In this document: in pieces, positions 16,543-24,400 of the stretch
Layout: each line of letters starts with the position of its first letter
Numbering within the stretch: position 1 is the first letter of the stretch
NCBI GenBank assembly: GCA_035340095.1
Contig: DAORGN010000031.1
Location: 1-32,353, forward strand
Source: JAEUKA01 sp035340095
GTDB lineage: Bacteria; Myxococcota_A; Polyangia; Palsa-1104; JAEUJZ01
DNA: 32,353 nt
Direction of reading: 5' to 3'
The notes under the pieces: model-generated
Databases searched by the model: none
What the model saw: the letters and a program-made list of their open reading frames with translations, nothing else
Told to the model about the DNA's origin: nothing
Made by a program: the position numbers and the translations under genes

Positions 16543-17634
16543 CTACTTTTCTCGGTACACCAGAGCCAAGGCAACCTGTTCCAGCGCCGCCCTTGCACGC
16601 GAAGCCGGAAGCGAACTGAGCGCGGCAATCGCCTCTGCAGAACGCATCCGCGCGAGCGAAACGCACTGCTCGACCACCCCTTTTTCCCACAGCACCGCCG
16701 TCAGGTGTTTTTCGATCTGGGGGGAAAGACACAGCGCCGCTTGCTCACACGCTGCTGCAAGCTCTTCACCCAAAGACGGTTCCCGCTCGATCGCCAGCAA
16801 GAGCGGATACGTCATCTTCCCTTCGTGCAGATCCGCGAACAGAGACTTCCCAACCACTTCGGGATTCCCTGCCAGATCGAGCACGTCATCGATCACCTGA
16901 AAAGCAACCCCCAGATTCCGTCCGTAGCTTTCCAGAAGCAGACACTGATCGTGGGGAACACCACCGGCAGAACCGCCCGCAAACAGCGCCCAGCGGAACA
17001 GACTCGCGGTTTTTCCTTCGACGATGCGGAAGTAATCCGAAACCGATCCTCGCACATTGCCGCGGTTTGCAAGCTGCAGCGCTTCGGCTTCCAGAATTTC
17101 GTGCAGGACGGACAGACTCCGATCGAGCAGTCCGGGAATTCCGACCCGCGAGATCCGTTTCAGCGCGTCGACCAGCAAAAAATCCCCCGCATAGATGCTG
17201 CCGGCATTGCCATAGATCACCCGCGCTGTGTCCACGCCCCGCCGCTTGTCCCCAAGGTCAATCACATCATCATGAAGCAGGGTTGCGGAATGGACCAGCT
17301 CGACGGCAATTGCCAGTTCCCGCGCCGATTCACCAAACCCGCTTCCGACCCGCGCCGCCAGCGCGACACAGAGCGGACGGAGTCGCTTTCCCTTCTGCCC
17401 AAGCAAGTGCTTGGCGCTGTCATGCATCGGCGTATCGCCGTGTTCAATCGTCGCCAGTCCGGCTTCGACTTCCGCTAGATCCGACCCCACAAAACGCCGC
17501 AGTTGCGAAAGCGTCGCGGCCAGCGATTCGACTTTGTGTTTGGCAGACACCGTCGATAGAACCGAAAGGACATCGCTTGTCGCATCCGAGATCGAAGCCA
17601 ACGATGATTTGGGAACTTGTGATTCTGTGTCCAC
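16543..17634 (-). CDS. Long-chain trans-polyprenyl diphosphate synthase
   Basis: This enzyme extends farnesyl diphosphate with isopentenyl units and probably makes the menaquinone side chain used by MenA. The 363-residue protein has GKRLRP near 82-87, the first Asp-rich motif LLHDDVID (Asp122, Asp123, Asp126) and the second FQVIDDVLD near 247. Small residues (Ala117, Thr118) sit 5 and 4 positions before the first motif, as in medium/long-chain synthases, which suggests a C35-C45 product; length is inferred. The start is a GTG with GGAAG 8 bases upstream, and no ATG occurs before the conserved region. It follows the GbsR-like gene by 33 bases and belongs to the same transcript. Confidence 0.9.
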   Translation of the reverse strand: MDTESQVPKSSLASISDATSDVLSVLSTVSAKHKVESLAATLSQLRRFVGSDLAEVEAGLATIEHGDTPMHDSAKHLLGQKGKRLRPLCVALAARVGSGFGESARELAIAVELVHSATLLHDDVIDLGDKRRGVDTARVIYGNAGSIYAGDFLLVDALKRISRVGIPGLLDRSLSVLHEILEAEALQLANRGNVRGSVSDYFRIVEGKTASLFRWALFAGGSAGGVPHDQCLLLESYGRNLGVAFQVIDDVLDLAGNPEVVGKSLFADLHEGKMTYPLLLAIEREPSLGEELAAACEQAALCLSPQIEKHLTAVLWEKGVVEQCVSLARMRSAEAIAALSSLPASRARAALEQVALALVYREK

Positions 17635-17667
17635 GTTTTTTCTTCCGTATTCCGATGACTCTGCGCG

Positions 17668-18216
17668 CTAGCGACGTTCCGAACTGGCTGTTTTCGGTGT
17701 CTTTTCCAGCACCCCAAAACCGCTGAAGTCGGCACGTCGTGACGCCAAAAACCGATCGATCACACCCTCGGCAAGCTGCGCAAAAGACAGCAGCACTTTG
17801 GCCCGCAAAAGCGCCCCGCGTGCTTGTTCGGTCGGCAAGTTCCGCAAAACGCCGCAGGCTTGCTCGATCCGCTCGCGCACACTGCGAACCCAGAAACGCT
17901 CACGCTCGGCGACGACCTTTGAAATCATCTTCCACAGGTCGGTCTCTGCTTCGAAAAACTCGCGCCGCTCACCCGGTCGCCAGACCCTGCGCACCACCGC
18001 CCATTCCTGAAGTTCCGTCAGCGTCATGCTCACCGCCCCCGCCGACATCGACAGCCGCTCGGCCAGCTCTGCCGCGGACAGCGACTCGCCCGCAAGATAC
18101 AGCACCGTCCACACCCGTCCGAGCGCTTTGCGAAAACCCCAGTGCTCGATGACTTCACCCACTGCGTCAGCAATGAGCAGCTCGGCTTCCTGAAAAGAGT
18201 GGCTTATGTGCATCAT
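17668..18216 (-). CDS. GbsR/MarR-family transcriptional regulator
   Basis: This is a 182-residue winged-helix regulator and the first gene of the minus-strand menaquinone arm. Residues about 10-90 form the DNA-binding domain: IADAVGEVIEHWGFRKALGR, ELAERLSMSAGAVSMTLTEL (recognition helix) and WRPGERREFFEAETDLW, which match GbsR-type MarR relatives. The rest is helical, likely for dimerisation. GbsR proteins repress osmoprotectant genes in Bacillus, but this subfamily is wider and the ligand here is unknown. Head position in the operon suggests it controls its own operon, possibly in response to quinone, redox or an aromatic intermediate; that is inference. Two adjacent ATGs (18216, 18213) could start it. 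Confidence 0.88.
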   Translation of the reverse strand: MMHISHSFQEAELLIADAVGEVIEHWGFRKALGRVWTVLYLAGESLSAAELAERLSMSAGAVSMTLTELQEWAVVRRVWRPGERREFFEAETDLWKMISKVVAERERFWVRSVRERIEQACGVLRNLPTEQARGALLRAKVLLSFAQLAEGVIDRFLASRRADFSGFGVLEKTPKTASSERR

Positions 18217-18224
18217 GGCTTGAA

Positions 18225-18235
18225 CTTTCAGAAAG
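18225..18235. promoter_or_regulatory. Perfect 11-base palindrome between promoter and gbsR-like ATG
   Basis: CTTTC-A-GAAAG is a perfect inverted repeat directly downstream of the predicted -10. Its place between promoter and start codon fits an autoregulatory operator for the first-gene regulator. It is short and could be chance. Confidence 0.3.
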
Positions 18236-18245
18236 ATTTGAAACT

Positions 18246-18273
18246 ACTGTAACCTCAAAATGCTCACTGTCAA
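18246..18273 (-). promoter_or_regulatory. Predicted sigma-70-type promoter of the menaquinone operon
   Basis: On the minus strand a perfect -35 TTGACA (18268-18273) is followed after 16 bases by TACAGT (18246-18251), 4 of 6 matches to the -10 consensus. Transcription would begin near 18239, leaving a leader of about 20 bases before the GbsR-like gene. It is the best promoter in the window by eye and heads the ten-gene arm ending at menE. Confidence 0.55.
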
Positions 18274-18429
18274 GAGAAACGCGGGCACGCCGCCTGCGCG
18301 AAAGAGGTCGGACCGTACTGCCAGCCGGCGACGGACGTGCTGCATCCGATAGACTGAAGAAACGTCGCCGCGCTATCGTCCCATCCTAAGGTACGTAAGC
18401 GACCCAAACCCTTTTTCGAGGTATCTTCC

Positions 18430-19404
18430 ATGCGAACCCGTGCCCTGATTCTGTCGGCGGCTCTTGGCCTTGTGCCGCTGTCCCTGCCGCTTTTTCCCGT
18501 CCAGAACGCCGAAGCGCGACCGATTCGGCGTCCCGGCGTTCACGCACTGCTCCAAGACTTGGCGCAGATTGAAGCCTTCAACGGCGAGCGTGACGATCAG
18601 CGGATCGGCCAGCAGATCCACCAGCAGATCATTGCGGTGCGGATCAATCTGCTGCGCACGCTGAGCAGCCAGGAACCGATGCACCAGGCCGGTCGCGCGA
18701 CGATGGAAGGTCTTTACAACATGGCCGCGCTCAACAACCGATCGTTTGATACCGATCAGGAAGTGGTGTGGCGCATCGCGGGCAGCATCGAACACATGCG
18801 CTCGCGGCTGGAACAGCTGTTGATGCGGCACGGTCCGTACCAGGCGGTTCCGGTGCCGCGTGACTACCGCGCGCCAGTTGGATATCAGCCGCCGGTCTAT
18901 CGCGGGCCGGTCTGGGACCCGTTCCAAGGCGGCTATGTTCCGTCCTATCCGGGCCAAGGCGGCGTCGTGCAGCCTGTGCCACCCGCGCCACCTTCGCCGC
19001 CGATTTATCAGCAGCCGCCTTCGCCGCCGCCGCCGGTTTATCAGCAGCAGCCTCCCCCGCCGCCGGTTTATCAGCAGCAGCCTCCCCCGCCGCCGGTTTA
19101 TCAGCAGCCCGCGGTGATGCCGGTCCATCCGGGGCAGTTTGGCCAGCTCCTTTCGCAGATGCAGCGTCTGTCGTTTAGCGATGAAAAGCTCAACTACTCT
19201 CGCGATCTGGTGAACTCTGGTTACTACTTCACCTGCGAACAGATCGTGCAGATGATGAAGACGTCGGCGTTCGGTGATGAGCAGGTCAAGATTGGATCGA
19301 CGCTGTATCCGCGCGCGGTCGATCCGCAGAACTTCATGCAGATGACATCTGCGCTGACGTTTGAGTCCGACCGCCAGAAGCTGCGCCGCCTGATTGGGAA
19401 GTAA
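18430..19404 (+). CDS. Secreted DUF4476 protein with proline-rich linker
   Basis: This 324-residue exported protein has unknown function. A signal peptide spans about residues 1-30 (two Arg, a Leu-rich core, then QNAEA, a likely signal peptidase I site). Residues about 35-145 are helical and charged, 150-235 are rich in Pro, Gln and Tyr with PPPPPVYQQQ repeats, and 240-322 match DUF4476: SFSDEKLNYSRDLV, FTCEQIVQMMK, LYPRAVDPQNF and LTFESDRQKLRRLIGK. AGG lies 9 bases before the ATG. The stop codon directly abuts the stop of the convergent decarboxylase gene, with no bases between. Confidence 0.85.
   Translation: MRTRALILSAALGLVPLSLPLFPVQNAEARPIRRPGVHALLQDLAQIEAFNGERDDQRIGQQIHQQIIAVRINLLRTLSSQEPMHQAGRATMEGLYNMAALNNRSFDTDQEVVWRIAGSIEHMRSRLEQLLMRHGPYQAVPVPRDYRAPVGYQPPVYRGPVWDPFQGGYVPSYPGQGGVVQPVPPAPPSPPIYQQPPSPPPPVYQQQPPPPPVYQQQPPPPPVYQQPAVMPVHPGQFGQLLSQMQRLSFSDEKLNYSRDLVNSGYYFTCEQIVQMMKTSAFGDEQVKIGSTLYPRAVDPQNFMQMTSALTFESDRQKLRRLIGK
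19018..19110 (+). repeat. In-frame tandem repeat coding PPPPPVYQQQ
   Basis: Three copies of a 30-33-base unit (19018-19050, 19051-19080, 19081-19110) are almost identical, the first carrying one extra codon and the last differing at its final three bases. A shorter degenerate copy precedes them from about 18991. The period is a multiple of three, so copy-number change would alter linker length without breaking the frame. Confidence 0.85.
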
Positions 19405-20625
19405 TCAAGAGTTCTCCAGCTCCCCCAGGAAGCGGTCGATCGCCGCTTCTGTCACATGATCCATCACCACCGCTTTTACGTACCGCGGTGTCCCTTCATG
19501 AGAATCCGGAACCAGCGTGAACCGCTCCGCAATCGCGGGCGGAATCTGCTGCGCTTTCATTGTCACCACATTCATTCCCGCGGCGCGGAAATAGGAAATG
19601 CCAAGCCGCGTAAGCCCAGCGCAGAGCCGATCGGTGCGTTCGAGGAGTCCTTTGACAAAGCGGATTCCGCCTTCCGATCCATAGGCCTGCAAGATCATCC
19701 AGACTGCCACGGCGGAAGCCCCAGAACGACTGCCGCAGAGCGTATAGTCTTTGCCATGAACATAGGCAGCAGCTTCGGTACAGACGTTTTCTAGCATTCC
19801 TTTTCGGCACAGGAAAATCCCGGTCCCATACGGCGCTTGCAGCATCTTGTGCGCATCCATCGTCATCGACAACACGCGCGGATTGCGAAAGTCCAGTCGA
19901 TGGACAGGGGTGGAAAACGGATAGACAAAACCCCCGAACGCAGCATCGATGTGAATCCGAAATTCGACTCCCAAACCGTCGAGCACCGCACAAAAGGAAT
20001 CGATGTCATCGACCGATCCGAACATCGTGGTGCCCATGTTTAGGATGCAGACAAATGCCCGCTTGCCCCGCCGTTTCGCTTCGGTGATCTGCGCGGCAAG
20101 GACGGACTTTTCCATCTGCCGACTGTTTTCATCGACAGGAACTTGCAAAAGATCAATGCCGAGCAGGTTGGCGGCTTTGTGCGCCGAATAGTGGGTGTCT
20201 TCCGAACAGACCAGCACCAGCTCGTGCGGGGAAATTCCCTGTTTGTAGAGCGCGTTGCGGAAAATCCACATCGCTTCGATGTTGCACTCTGTTCCGCCGC
20301 TTCCGACGTAACCGTCGTATCCCAGCGCAGGCGCGCCCGCGATCTCTTCAGCACAGAGCCGAATCAGATCGACTTCCAGCGCTTGTGTCCCGGAAAACGC
20401 CCGCTCTGATTCCGTCAGAGTGTGACAGCCGATGTGGTTGGGATTTTCGCGCAGACACAGCAAAAAAGGATGCTCTTCGACGAATTGCTCGACGGGAAAA
20501 ATCTCTTGATCGAGAAACGACCCCGGAAAACCGAGCACGTCGGCCTGCGAGTAGCGCAGATTCTGCTTCACCGCCGTGTGCACTTTTGCCAGGTATTCCT
20601 TTTTGTCCATCGCTCGCCAGAACAT
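19405..20625 (-). CDS. PLP-dependent group II amino acid decarboxylase
   Basis: This 406-residue cytosolic enzyme belongs to the group II decarboxylase fold (glutamate, tyrosine, aspartate and histidine decarboxylases; MfnA-like). Key residues are visible: GSGGTECN near 108-115 (phosphate site), His145 in EDTHYSAHK (stacks on PLP), Asp227 in HIDAAFGGF and the Schiff-base Lys260 in MDAHKMLQAPYGTG. Substrate cannot be told from sequence; an aspartate, tyrosine or histidine role are all possible. An AAAGGAG 7 bases before the ATG at 20625 supports this start over the internal ATG at 20610. It is convergent with, and abuts, the DUF4476 gene. Confidence 0.85.
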   Translation of the reverse strand: MFWRAMDKKEYLAKVHTAVKQNLRYSQADVLGFPGSFLDQEIFPVEQFVEEHPFLLCLRENPNHIGCHTLTESERAFSGTQALEVDLIRLCAEEIAGAPALGYDGYVGSGGTECNIEAMWIFRNALYKQGISPHELVLVCSEDTHYSAHKAANLLGIDLLQVPVDENSRQMEKSVLAAQITEAKRRGKRAFVCILNMGTTMFGSVDDIDSFCAVLDGLGVEFRIHIDAAFGGFVYPFSTPVHRLDFRNPRVLSMTMDAHKMLQAPYGTGIFLCRKGMLENVCTEAAAYVHGKDYTLCGSRSGASAVAVWMILQAYGSEGGIRFVKGLLERTDRLCAGLTRLGISYFRAAGMNVVTMKAQQIPPAIAERFTLVPDSHEGTPRYVKAVVMDHVTEAAIDRFLGELENS

Positions 20626-20823
20626 ATGAAGACTCCTTTGCGCGGGTACGCCGGATTGTGAATCGATTGCCGCACCGCGTCACCACTGCAGCCTTTGCGT
20701 CAGAAAGTGCAGCATAGAATTTGTAGAAAAAGCAATTGACGTAGTCTTGTAAGTTTCGGTACGAACTCCTCTTCCTGTCCGTTTTTCTTGCTAGGCCCAA
20801 ACGCAAACCGAAGGAGGGTTCCG

Positions 20824-21654
20824 ATGACGAAACGGTTTTCCCTGCGGATGATCCCGCTGTGCGCTGGTCTTCTTCTATCAGGTACGTTCGCAGGCTGCGG
20901 CGGTGAAGTCGAAATTGCCGAGCTTGAGCAGCAGCTTACCGAGACCAAAGCGGCGCAGATCGTACAAGCCGATTTTGATGGCTACACGAACGCGGTGAAG
21001 CTGAAAAACTGCACATTCGTCGTCGCAGGTGGAACCGCGACATTTACGCCCTCCAATGAGCTTTCGCAGGTGCTGTACGGCGATCCCAATGGCGCCGCGC
21101 ACAAGTCATCGTTTGCAGTTCCGCCGATCACGTCGTCGGCTGCAACGATCACCATCACCAGCATGGAAGCGGAGATGGCGAACACCGGAATCACGCTGGC
21201 TGGAACCACGCTGAGCGTGAAGTTTGGTTTCCATGGCCAGCTTCACATCGTCGCGACGGTGCCGGTGTTTGGCAAGCTGCCTGCTGACCTTGTGATCAAG
21301 TCGTCGAACCTGACCGCAAACCTTGGTTATGACAAAGCGACCGCGCGCGCCAACGCCCAATCGGTGAAGGCCAACTTCAGCATCACCACCAAGAACTGCG
21401 GCGGCACCGGCTGGTGTAACGGAATCATCGACTCGATCCTGAAGTCGAACCTGGCGACCTGGGTGGAAACCCCGCTCAAGGACTCGCTGAACAAGGCGCT
21501 CAACAGTGCGGACGTGACCGACGCGCTGAACGAAGGTCTGACGATCATGTACAACGCCAAAGATCCGAAGCCGACCAAGTGGTCGATGGCGGCTGGCAGT
21601 CTGGATCTTTCGGGCGGCGCGTTCCGCTTCAACGTCTCGCGAACCACACCGTAA
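20824..21654 (+). CDS. Predicted lipoprotein of unknown function
   Basis: I do not recognise this 276-residue protein. It begins with MTKRFSLRM, a hydrophobic core and GTFAGC, a fair lipobox, so it is probably lipidated at Cys25 or so. The mature part opens with an acidic stretch (EVEIAELEQQLTETKA) and continues with mainly beta-type sequence rich in Thr, Ala and Ser; two Cys flank GGTGW (CGGTGWC). A helical segment with SILKSNLATWVETPLKDSL precedes the end and is reminiscent of lipid-binding TULIP proteins, though that is only an impression. AAGGAGG lies 6 bases before the ATG, one of the strongest ribosome sites here and the reason to reject an upstream in-frame start. The gene is divergent from the decarboxylase. 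Confidence 0.8.
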   Translation: MTKRFSLRMIPLCAGLLLSGTFAGCGGEVEIAELEQQLTETKAAQIVQADFDGYTNAVKLKNCTFVVAGGTATFTPSNELSQVLYGDPNGAAHKSSFAVPPITSSAATITITSMEAEMANTGITLAGTTLSVKFGFHGQLHIVATVPVFGKLPADLVIKSSNLTANLGYDKATARANAQSVKANFSITTKNCGGTGWCNGIIDSILKSNLATWVETPLKDSLNKALNSADVTDALNEGLTIMYNAKDPKPTKWSMAAGSLDLSGGAFRFNVSRTTP

Positions 21655-21688
21655 CCGCAGCATCCCTTCCGCAGCACTCCGCTTTTGC

Positions 21689-21726
21689 CAGACAGACTCC
21701 GCGATCACGATCCGGAGTCGTGTCTG
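21689..21726 (+). terminator. Hairpin between convergent lipoprotein and adenine deaminase genes
   Basis: CAGACAGACTCCG (21689-21701) and CGGAGTCGTGTCTG (21713-21726) pair with one bulged base around an 11-base loop, followed by only a short T run on the plus strand. It sits in the 74-base convergent gap, so a terminator is likely, mainly for the lipoprotein gene. Confidence 0.5.
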
Positions 21727-21728
21727 TT

Positions 21729-23426
21729 TCATGATGTGTGCGGCACATCCGTTTCCACAAACAGATCGACAAACTGGAACTTGTTTCCGTCAAATAGGCC
21801 GCGGTCCGAAAGCTTGAGCGACGGAATCACCAGCAGCGCCAAAAACGACAGGGTCATGAGCGGCGCCGCCAGCGGACAGCCACACGCAGCCGCAAGCTGA
21901 TTGAGCAAGACGTACTGCGCCGCGACTTCACGTCCATCCGCATCGCTCATAAGTCCCGCGATCGGCAGCGGCAGACATCGCGTTTCGTTTTTTGAAACCA
22001 CACACAGACCGCCACGTTCAGCGAGCACACGGTTTATCGCCAAAAGCAGTGCGTCATCATCTGCACCGACGGCGATGACGTTGTGACTGTCATGCGCAAC
22101 GCTCGTTGCAATCGCGCCTTCGACAAGTCCGAAGCCACGCACAAACGCCACCTGCGGCGGCTCTTTGTCGTAACGACTCTGGACCACCAGCTTGAGAACA
22201 TCGCGGTCCGGATCAGAGACCACCGCACCATCGACAACTTTGGGCGAAAGGATCTCGCAGTCGGTCAGAAGCTGTCTGTCGTGCGCCACGATCACGCGCA
22301 GCTTGCCGGCCCGCGCGCACACCCGCAGCGATTCCTTCTCGATGGGTTGCGCCGAAAAGTGGTTGCAAATCGGGATCGGAAGCCGTGGCAAAAGACACGC
22401 ACCGCGATGGAACACCAGCTCTCCTTGCAGCCAGGTTTCCACGACTTCCAGCGACTTGAGATCACGCACACGGACAAAGTCCGCGCGGTCCCCAACCTGA
22501 AGCTGACCGACCGGAAGTCGATAGTGCAGCACCGGCGTTCGGCAAGCGGCGTGCAGAACCGAAAACAGATCGACCCCTGACTGGATCGCAGCCGCTGCCA
22601 GACGACTTATGTGACCTATCACAAGGTCATCGGGATGCAGATCATCGCTACACAACATACAGCTACGCGGCGCTTCTTTTAGCAGCGGCCACAGCGTCGA
22701 AAAGTTCTTCGCAGCAGAGCCCTCGCGGATCTGAATTTTCTGTCCCAGCCACAGCTTCTGTCGGGCTTCTTCCAAGCTGGTGCATTCATGATCGGTACTG
22801 ATTCCGTGCCGCACATATTCGCGCAGCGCTTCGCCAAACAGACCGGGAGCATGTCCGTCAATAGGAATCTGTCGATCTTGTGCCGCGGCAAGCTTTCCCA
22901 ACAGCACCGGATCACCATGCAGCACACCCGGAACATTCATCACTTCGGACAGATGGGTAAAGCGCGGATCGGACAGAAGCTCGCGCACTTCGGCAAGACC
23001 AAGCGTCGCGCCAGACGTTTCAAAAATCGTCGCCGGAACACAGGACGGAACGCCGAAAAAGAAGTGAAACGGAGTCCGCTCGGACTCTGCTTGCATGTAC
23101 CGCACGCCCGCGATTCCCATCACATTGGCAATCTCATGTGGATCGCAGACCGCAGCGACGGTGCCATGAGCCACGGCCAGTCGCGCAAACTCCGGCGGCG
23201 TCAAAAGCGAGCTTTCGATGTGAATGTGGGAATCGACAAAACCCGGCATAAGGAATCCGTCCGTTTCGTCCACTTGTGACACTTCGCGGATCGCAGAAAT
23301 CTGGCCGTCTTTCACGAAGACTTCGCCAGGAAAGATCCGCTGCTGCAAAAGATCGACGACCTGGCCTCTGTGAATCTGTGAATGGGAATCGAGCGGCGGT
23401 GCGGAAACCGAAGAAGAAGCAGACAT
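21729..23426 (-). CDS. ade: Adenine deaminase
   Basis: Adenine deaminase converts adenine to hypoxanthine in purine salvage. The 565-residue amidohydrolase shows MPGFVDSHIHIESS near 60-73 (His68, His70 metal ligands), VCDPHEIANVMG near 93-104, IDGHAPGL, ISTDHECTS, MLCSDDLHPDDL, VGDRADFV and, in the C-terminal adenine deaminase domain, VAHDSHNVIAVGADD. Length fits the bacterial Ade family. The ATG at 23426 leaves about 20 residues before the conserved domain, as in E. coli; a longer frame to 23582 would overlap the divergent esterase gene and is not favoured. No Shine-Dalgarno is seen, but TATAGT lies 6 bases before the ATG. Confidence 0.94.
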   Translation of the reverse strand: MSASSSVSAPPLDSHSQIHRGQVVDLLQQRIFPGEVFVKDGQISAIREVSQVDETDGFLMPGFVDSHIHIESSLLTPPEFARLAVAHGTVAAVCDPHEIANVMGIAGVRYMQAESERTPFHFFFGVPSCVPATIFETSGATLGLAEVRELLSDPRFTHLSEVMNVPGVLHGDPVLLGKLAAAQDRQIPIDGHAPGLFGEALREYVRHGISTDHECTSLEEARQKLWLGQKIQIREGSAAKNFSTLWPLLKEAPRSCMLCSDDLHPDDLVIGHISRLAAAAIQSGVDLFSVLHAACRTPVLHYRLPVGQLQVGDRADFVRVRDLKSLEVVETWLQGELVFHRGACLLPRLPIPICNHFSAQPIEKESLRVCARAGKLRVIVAHDRQLLTDCEILSPKVVDGAVVSDPDRDVLKLVVQSRYDKEPPQVAFVRGFGLVEGAIATSVAHDSHNVIAVGADDDALLLAINRVLAERGGLCVVSKNETRCLPLPIAGLMSDADGREVAAQYVLLNQLAAACGCPLAAPLMTLSFLALLVIPSLKLSDRGLFDGNKFQFVDLFVETDVPHTS

Positions 23427-23432
23427 GCCGGG

Positions 23433-23438
23433 ACTATA
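23433..23438 (-). promoter_or_regulatory. Possible -10 element of a leaderless ade transcript
   Basis: TATAGT (5 of 6 matches to TATAAT) lies exactly 6 bases before the ade ATG, which lacks a Shine-Dalgarno. Transcription would begin at or next to the ATG. No good -35 is visible. Confidence 0.4.
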
Positions 23439-23503
23439 AACGACGACCTGCTTGCCTTGTGTCCGCCGCGGCATCCAAACTGTGGATACATTCGAGAGGC
23501 CCC

Positions 23504-24379
23504 ATGAACCGTCGTCATTTTTTGTCCGGTGTGGGTTTGGCTTTGGCGAGCGGCTGCGCGGGTCCGGGTCGTTTTGTCCCATCGGATTCGCATGGCTTTG
23601 TCGCGCACCAGATCAACACGCCGCAGGGACCGCATCGCTTCTTTGTCTATCGGCCCCGGTATCACAGTGGATCGGAAAAACTGCCGGTGATCTTGTATCT
23701 GCACGGCGGTGGCGAGCGCGGTGAAGACGGCGTGTCAGCGACGCAAGTGGGTCTGGGCCCGGTCGCGCAAGCATCGCTTGGCTACTTTCCGTTTCTGGTG
23801 GTGTTTCCGCAGTGCAAAAGCGGCGGCTTCTGGGGCATGCCCGACATGGCGGAACGCGCGATGCAAGCGCTGTCGGTGGCGATTCACGATCATGGCGGCG
23901 ATCCGGAACGGGTCTATGTGACAGGAAACTCGCTCGGGGGATATGGAACGTACCTGCTTGCGGCCCGCTATCCCGATCGCTTTGCCGCACTTTCGCCGAT
24001 CTGTGGTGGGGTCAAGCCGCCGCCGCTCATCCGTCTGCCCAAAGAAGCGACGCTGTTTGATCTGCAAGGCGATGTCTATGCGCAGCTCGCCGAGCGGCTC
24101 GGACGGACACCCGTGTGGATTTTCCACGGCGGTTCCGATCCGCTGATTCCGTATCGCATCTCGATCCAGATTGCCCAGGCGCTGCGTGAACACCCCGGTC
24201 GTTCCGATCCTGGGCTTACGCAGCTTACGATTTGGCCCAAAGTCGGACACGCTGCCGAGGAACCGACCTACAACCTGCCGCAGCTTTTTGATTGGTTTTT
24301 AAAACAGCGGCGGGGCAAGCCCGATCCAAGCGCCGGATATCTGGCCGCGCAGCTAGAACCCCAGCTTTCCCAGACATAA
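23504..24379 (+). CDS. Tat-exported lipoprotein esterase/peptidase, alpha/beta-hydrolase
   Basis: This 291-residue alpha/beta-hydrolase is related to predicted peptidases, PHB-depolymerase-type esterases and carboxylesterases. The N-terminus MNRRHFLSGVGLALASGC has a twin-arginine motif (RRHFL) and a lipobox-like ASGC with Cys18, so it is probably a folded, Tat-exported lipoprotein. LHGGGERGEDG forms the oxyanion region, VTGNSLGGYG holds the nucleophile Ser, IFHGGSDPLIP the Asp and KVGHAAEEP the His. AGAGG lies 5 bases before the ATG, which replaces a longer in-frame start at 23276. A cytoplasmic paralogue is at 26449-27213. Substrate unknown. Confidence 0.85.
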   Translation: MNRRHFLSGVGLALASGCAGPGRFVPSDSHGFVAHQINTPQGPHRFFVYRPRYHSGSEKLPVILYLHGGGERGEDGVSATQVGLGPVAQASLGYFPFLVVFPQCKSGGFWGMPDMAERAMQALSVAIHDHGGDPERVYVTGNSLGGYGTYLLAARYPDRFAALSPICGGVKPPPLIRLPKEATLFDLQGDVYAQLAERLGRTPVWIFHGGSDPLIPYRISIQIAQALREHPGRSDPGLTQLTIWPKVGHAAEEPTYNLPQLFDWFLKQRRGKPDPSAGYLAAQLEPQLSQT

Positions 24380-24400
24380 ACAGGTGGCGAAACGGTCGGC

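Noticed and set aside
18991..19110. Repeat array considered as a CRISPR
   Set aside because: The units are directly adjacent, coding and in frame, with no spacers and no cas genes nearby.
20736..20765. A promoter for the lipoprotein gene starting with TTGACG at 20736
   Set aside because: The -35 looks good, but the best -10 at normal spacing (TACGAA) matches only 3 of 6 positions, too weak to list.
23427..23582. A longer N-terminus for adenine deaminase
   Set aside because: It would run through the promoter and start of the divergent esterase gene and adds about 52 residues absent from the family.
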